Both the position numbers and the translations under genes were made by a program. A stretch of DNA of 64,000 nucleotides from SAR202 cluster bacterium AG-426-M11. Lineage in GTDB: Bacteria > Chloroflexota > Dehalococcoidia > Lucifugimonadales > UBA826. This document shows positions 61,511-64,000 of this stretch, piece by piece (the first letter of the stretch is position 1; each line of letters starts with the position of its first letter). The notes beneath the pieces were generated by a model. It did not search any database. It had not been told where the DNA came from and saw only the letters and a list, made by a program, of their open reading frames with translations. The stretch is taken from NCBI GenBank assembly GCA_003213095.1, contig QCNV01000004.1:1-64000 (forward strand), in the 5' to 3' direction.

Positions 61511-62731
61511 ATGGATTCTGGACATACCGCCTGGATGCTCACCGCATCTGCATTAGTATTTTTTATGACCCCGGGATTGGCCTTTTTTTACGGGGGATTA
61601 GTTAGAGCCAAAAGCCTAGTCAATACAATCATGCTTAGCTTTATGACCATAGGTGTCGTAAGTATAGTATGGACTTTATGGGGATACTCATTGGCCTACG
61701 GAAACGGTGAATTAATAGAAAACTTCATCGGAGACTTTTCATTGCTAGGACTAGATGGAGTTGCAATGATGTCAGGAGAAGAAGATGCAATCAGTCCCTT
61801 ATATGATGTTTTATTCCAAATGATGTTTGCAATTATCACTCCTGCTCTTATTACTGGAGCATTTGTAGAGAGATTTAAATTTTCAACATACTTAATATTT
61901 ACAGTAATATGGATTACGATCGTTTACGCACCTGTAGCTCACTGGGTATGGGGTGGTGGATGGATTGGAGACGCAGGAGCATTAGATTTTGCCGGGGGTA
62001 CTGTTATACACATTAATGCAGGAGCTGCAGCAGTTGCCGCTGCATTACTAGTAGGAAAAAGAGCTAATCCCGGATTGCAACCAAACAATGTGCCCTTTGT
62101 AGTTTTGGGCGCTTCAATTCTTTGGTTTGGATGGTTTGGATTTAATGGAGGATCTGCGTTAGCTGCTGACGATTTTGCAGTAAACGCAATGCTAGTCACT
62201 CAAATTGCTGCTGGTACTGCCGCTACTACTTGGGGGTTAATCGGATTATTTGCCACCAAAAAAATTAGTGCAGTTGGAGTTGCCACTGGAGCAGTTGCAG
62301 GGTTAGTAGCTATCACTCCTGCAGCTGGAGCAGTAAATGCATTAGGCGCTATAGCTATAGGATTAGGAGCTGGGGCAATTTGTTATTTCGCAGTTGAATT
62401 AATTCACAGGACTAACCTAGATGATGCTCTGGACGTTTTTGCAGTACATGGAATCGGAGGAATTTGGGGCTGTATTGCAACCGGAATTTTTGCAGTAGAA
62501 AGCATTGCCGGTGTCAAAGGATTAATTTCAGGTAGTTTCGAACAAGTTTGGATCCAAATTTACACTGCAGGAGGTACTTTAGCCTACTCATTCATTTTAT
62601 CTTTTGCAATCTTATTTGTATTAGATAAAATACCGGGACTTGGACTTAGAGTATCTGAGTCTGCAGAAAGCCAAGGATTAGACTTGTCTGAACATGGCGA
62701 ACAAGCTGTAGTAAATGATGGAGCAAATTAA
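61511..62731 (+). CDS. amtB: Ammonium transporter
   Basis: 'DSGHTAWMLTASALVFFMTPGLAFFYGGLVRAKSLVNTIMLSF', 'DFAGGTVIHINAGAAAVAAALLVGKR', 'DDALDVFAVHGIGGIWG'. Confidence 0.97.
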   Translation: MDSGHTAWMLTASALVFFMTPGLAFFYGGLVRAKSLVNTIMLSFMTIGVVSIVWTLWGYSLAYGNGELIENFIGDFSLLGLDGVAMMSGEEDAISPLYDVLFQMMFAIITPALITGAFVERFKFSTYLIFTVIWITIVYAPVAHWVWGGGWIGDAGALDFAGGTVIHINAGAAAVAAALLVGKRANPGLQPNNVPFVVLGASILWFGWFGFNGGSALAADDFAVNAMLVTQIAAGTAATTWGLIGLFATKKISAVGVATGAVAGLVAITPAAGAVNALGAIAIGLGAGAICYFAVELIHRTNLDDALDVFAVHGIGGIWGCIATGIFAVESIAGVKGLISGSFEQVWIQIYTAGGTLAYSFILSFAILFVLDKIPGLGLRVSESAESQGLDLSEHGEQAVVNDGAN

Positions 62732-62756
62732 ATTAGTTTCCTAAACGGAGGGAAAA

Positions 62757-63101
62757 ATGCTAAAAATTGAAGCAATTTTCAGACCAGAACGAGTTAATGC
62801 CGTTACTGATGCATTAACAAGTGTGGGTGTTACAGGATTCCATTACCAAAATATTACCGGACAGGGTCAGCAACAAGGAGTAGAGGTAATTACTGGCAGA
62901 GGTAGTCAAACTGCCACAAGAGCCTCTGTATCAAAAACTCTCCTAGTTACTATAGTTTCGGATGACAAAAAGGACGAGGTGGTAAATGCAATTATCGAAT
63001 CAACACGTAGTGGAGATATCGGTGACGGTAAAATATTTATCAGTGAAATTGCAGATATCATCAGAGTAAGAACAGGAGAAACAGGAGAAGAAGCAATTTA
63101 G
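62757..63101 (+). CDS. glnK: P-II family nitrogen regulatory protein
   Basis: 'LKIEAIFRPERVNAVTDALTSVGVTGFHYQNITGQGQQ', 'IIESTRSGDIGDGKIFISEIADIIRVRTGETGEEAI'. Confidence 0.95.
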   Translation: MLKIEAIFRPERVNAVTDALTSVGVTGFHYQNITGQGQQQGVEVITGRGSQTATRASVSKTLLVTIVSDDKKDEVVNAIIESTRSGDIGDGKIFISEIADIIRVRTGETGEEAI

Positions 63102-63119
63102 CTCTTTTCTTAGAGGTTT

Positions 63120-63157
63120 TAGATAAATAGGGAGTTTCTACGATCTCTATTTATCTA
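63120..63157. repeat. 11-bp inverted repeat between glnK and the second amtB
   Basis: TAGATAAATAG ... CTATTTATCTA. Confidence 0.6.
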
Positions 63158-63173
63158 ACCTCACCCAATATAT

Positions 63174-63226
63174 GTTACATATTTGTAACATATATTTAAC
63201 ATTTCCAATCTTTTCAAACATAGAAT
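63174..63226 (+). promoter_or_regulatory. GlnR-box-like array and promoter of the second amtB
   Basis: GTTAC-ATATTT-GTAAC-ATATAT-TTAAC at 11-bp periodicity, same 20-nt gap to TAGAAT (63221-63226) as the first amtB. Confidence 0.6.
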
Positions 63227-63275
63227 CATTTGAAATTTCGTGCCATTTAAATAATGTGCAATAAAGGAGTTAAAA

Positions 63276-64000
63276 ATGGATTCTGGACATACAGCATGGA
63301 TGTTAACAGCATCAGCACTAGTTTTTTTCATGACCCCTGGACTAGCGTTTTTTTACGGAGGATTAGTTAGAGCAAAAAGCTTAGTGAATACAATCATGTT
63401 GAGCTTTATGACAATTTGTGTAGTCACTATAGTATGGACTTTATGGGGATATTCCTTAGCATACGGTCCAAATGTAGGTGGAGACCCAATCATTCAAGGT
63501 CTTATAGGCAATTTCAGTGCCTTAGGATTAGATGGAATCAGATGGGATCCAATAGACTCGAGCGGTTCTTTCGGAGGTAGCGGAGTTGATGTTCTATTTC
63601 AAATGATGTTTGCAATTATCACTCCTGCATTAATAACCGGAGCATTTGTGGAGCGATTCAAATTCTCTACATATTTAATATTTACTATTATTTGGATCAC
63701 AGTAGTATATGCCCCCGTTGCTCACTGGGTTTGGGGTGGAGGATGGATTGGAGCTGACGGAGCAGGTGCTTTAGATTTTGCTGGAGGAATAGTGATACAC
63801 ATTACTGCAGGATCTGCTGCTGTAGCAGCAGCATTATTAGTTGGTAAAAGAGCAAACCCTGGCTTACAACCTAACAATGTTCCATATGTACTATTAGGAG
63901 CAGCTATTCTTTGGTTTGGATGGTTTGGTTTTAATGGGGGATCAGCTTTATTAGCTGATGGATATGCAGTTAATGCCATGCTAGTAACTCAGATTTCTGC
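63276..64000 (+). CDS. amtB: Second ammonium transporter, truncated by window edge
   Basis: Translation from ATG 63276: MDSGHTAWMLTASALVFFMTPGLAFFYGGLVRAKSLVNTIMLSFMTICVVTIVWTLWGYSLAYGPNVGG... open to window end; paralogue of 61511-62731. Confidence 0.96.
   Translation, partial: MDSGHTAWMLTASALVFFMTPGLAFFYGGLVRAKSLVNTIMLSFMTICVVTIVWTLWGYSLAYGPNVGGDPIIQGLIGNFSALGLDGIRWDPIDSSGSFGGSGVDVLFQMMFAIITPALITGAFVERFKFSTYLIFTIIWITVVYAPVAHWVWGGGWIGADGAGALDFAGGIVIHITAGSAAVAAALLVGKRANPGLQPNNVPYVLLGAAILWFGWFGFNGGSALLADGYAVNAMLVTQIS

Noticed and set aside
61939-63979. Proline-rich minus-strand ORFs in both amtB genes (61939-62199, 63722-63979)
   Set aside because: Conserved antisense shadows of the amtB GGG/WGWFGFNGG-rich region.
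1-64000. CRISPR arrays, transposases/integrases, prophage, rRNA
   Set aside because: No regularly spaced direct repeats with unique spacers, no mobile-element protein signatures and no rRNA-like sequence were recognised by eye.

Overview
AT-rich bacterial chromosome segment. The DUF5679 mini-protein, the CaiB/HAD expansions and an archaellum-type locus suggest a marine Chloroflexota lineage, possibly SAR202/Dehalococcoidia-like (inference only, no search run). Housekeeping blocks: pyrBC-carAB, ribD-ribE-ribBA-ribH with dcd and mutL, CoA-transferase subunits, fabI, ychF, amtB-glnK-amtB, and tRNA-Lys, tRNA-Glu and tRNA-Gln. Main observations: (1) the ORFs at 8242-8457 and 8488-8751 are one reading frame broken by a single UGA at the first catalytic Cys position of an OsmC-family protein. 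A SECIS-like hairpin follows at fdhF-like spacing, so this is a probable selenoprotein split by standard gene calling. (2) A minus-strand locus at about 43.3-53.4 kb encodes an archaellum-like machine in a bacterium (archaellin-like pilin, two ArlF/G-like proteins, ArlD/E-like protein, ArlH, ArlI, ArlJ). It is bundled with a cyclic-nucleotide-binding histidine kinase, a response regulator, a SpoIIM-like membrane protein and an adjacent A24 prepilin peptidase, and no chemotaxis genes are visible. (3) Both amtB genes carry an array of xxxAC pentamers at exactly 11-bp spacing, resembling GlnR boxes, with an identical 20-nt gap to a shared TAGAAT element. (4) The pyr leader contains duplicated T-tract modules and a terminator hairpin. 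(5) A giant Ser/Thr kinase is fused to a repeat-rich Ig-like ectodomain. (6) A glycosyltransferase appears to lack a canonical start codon.
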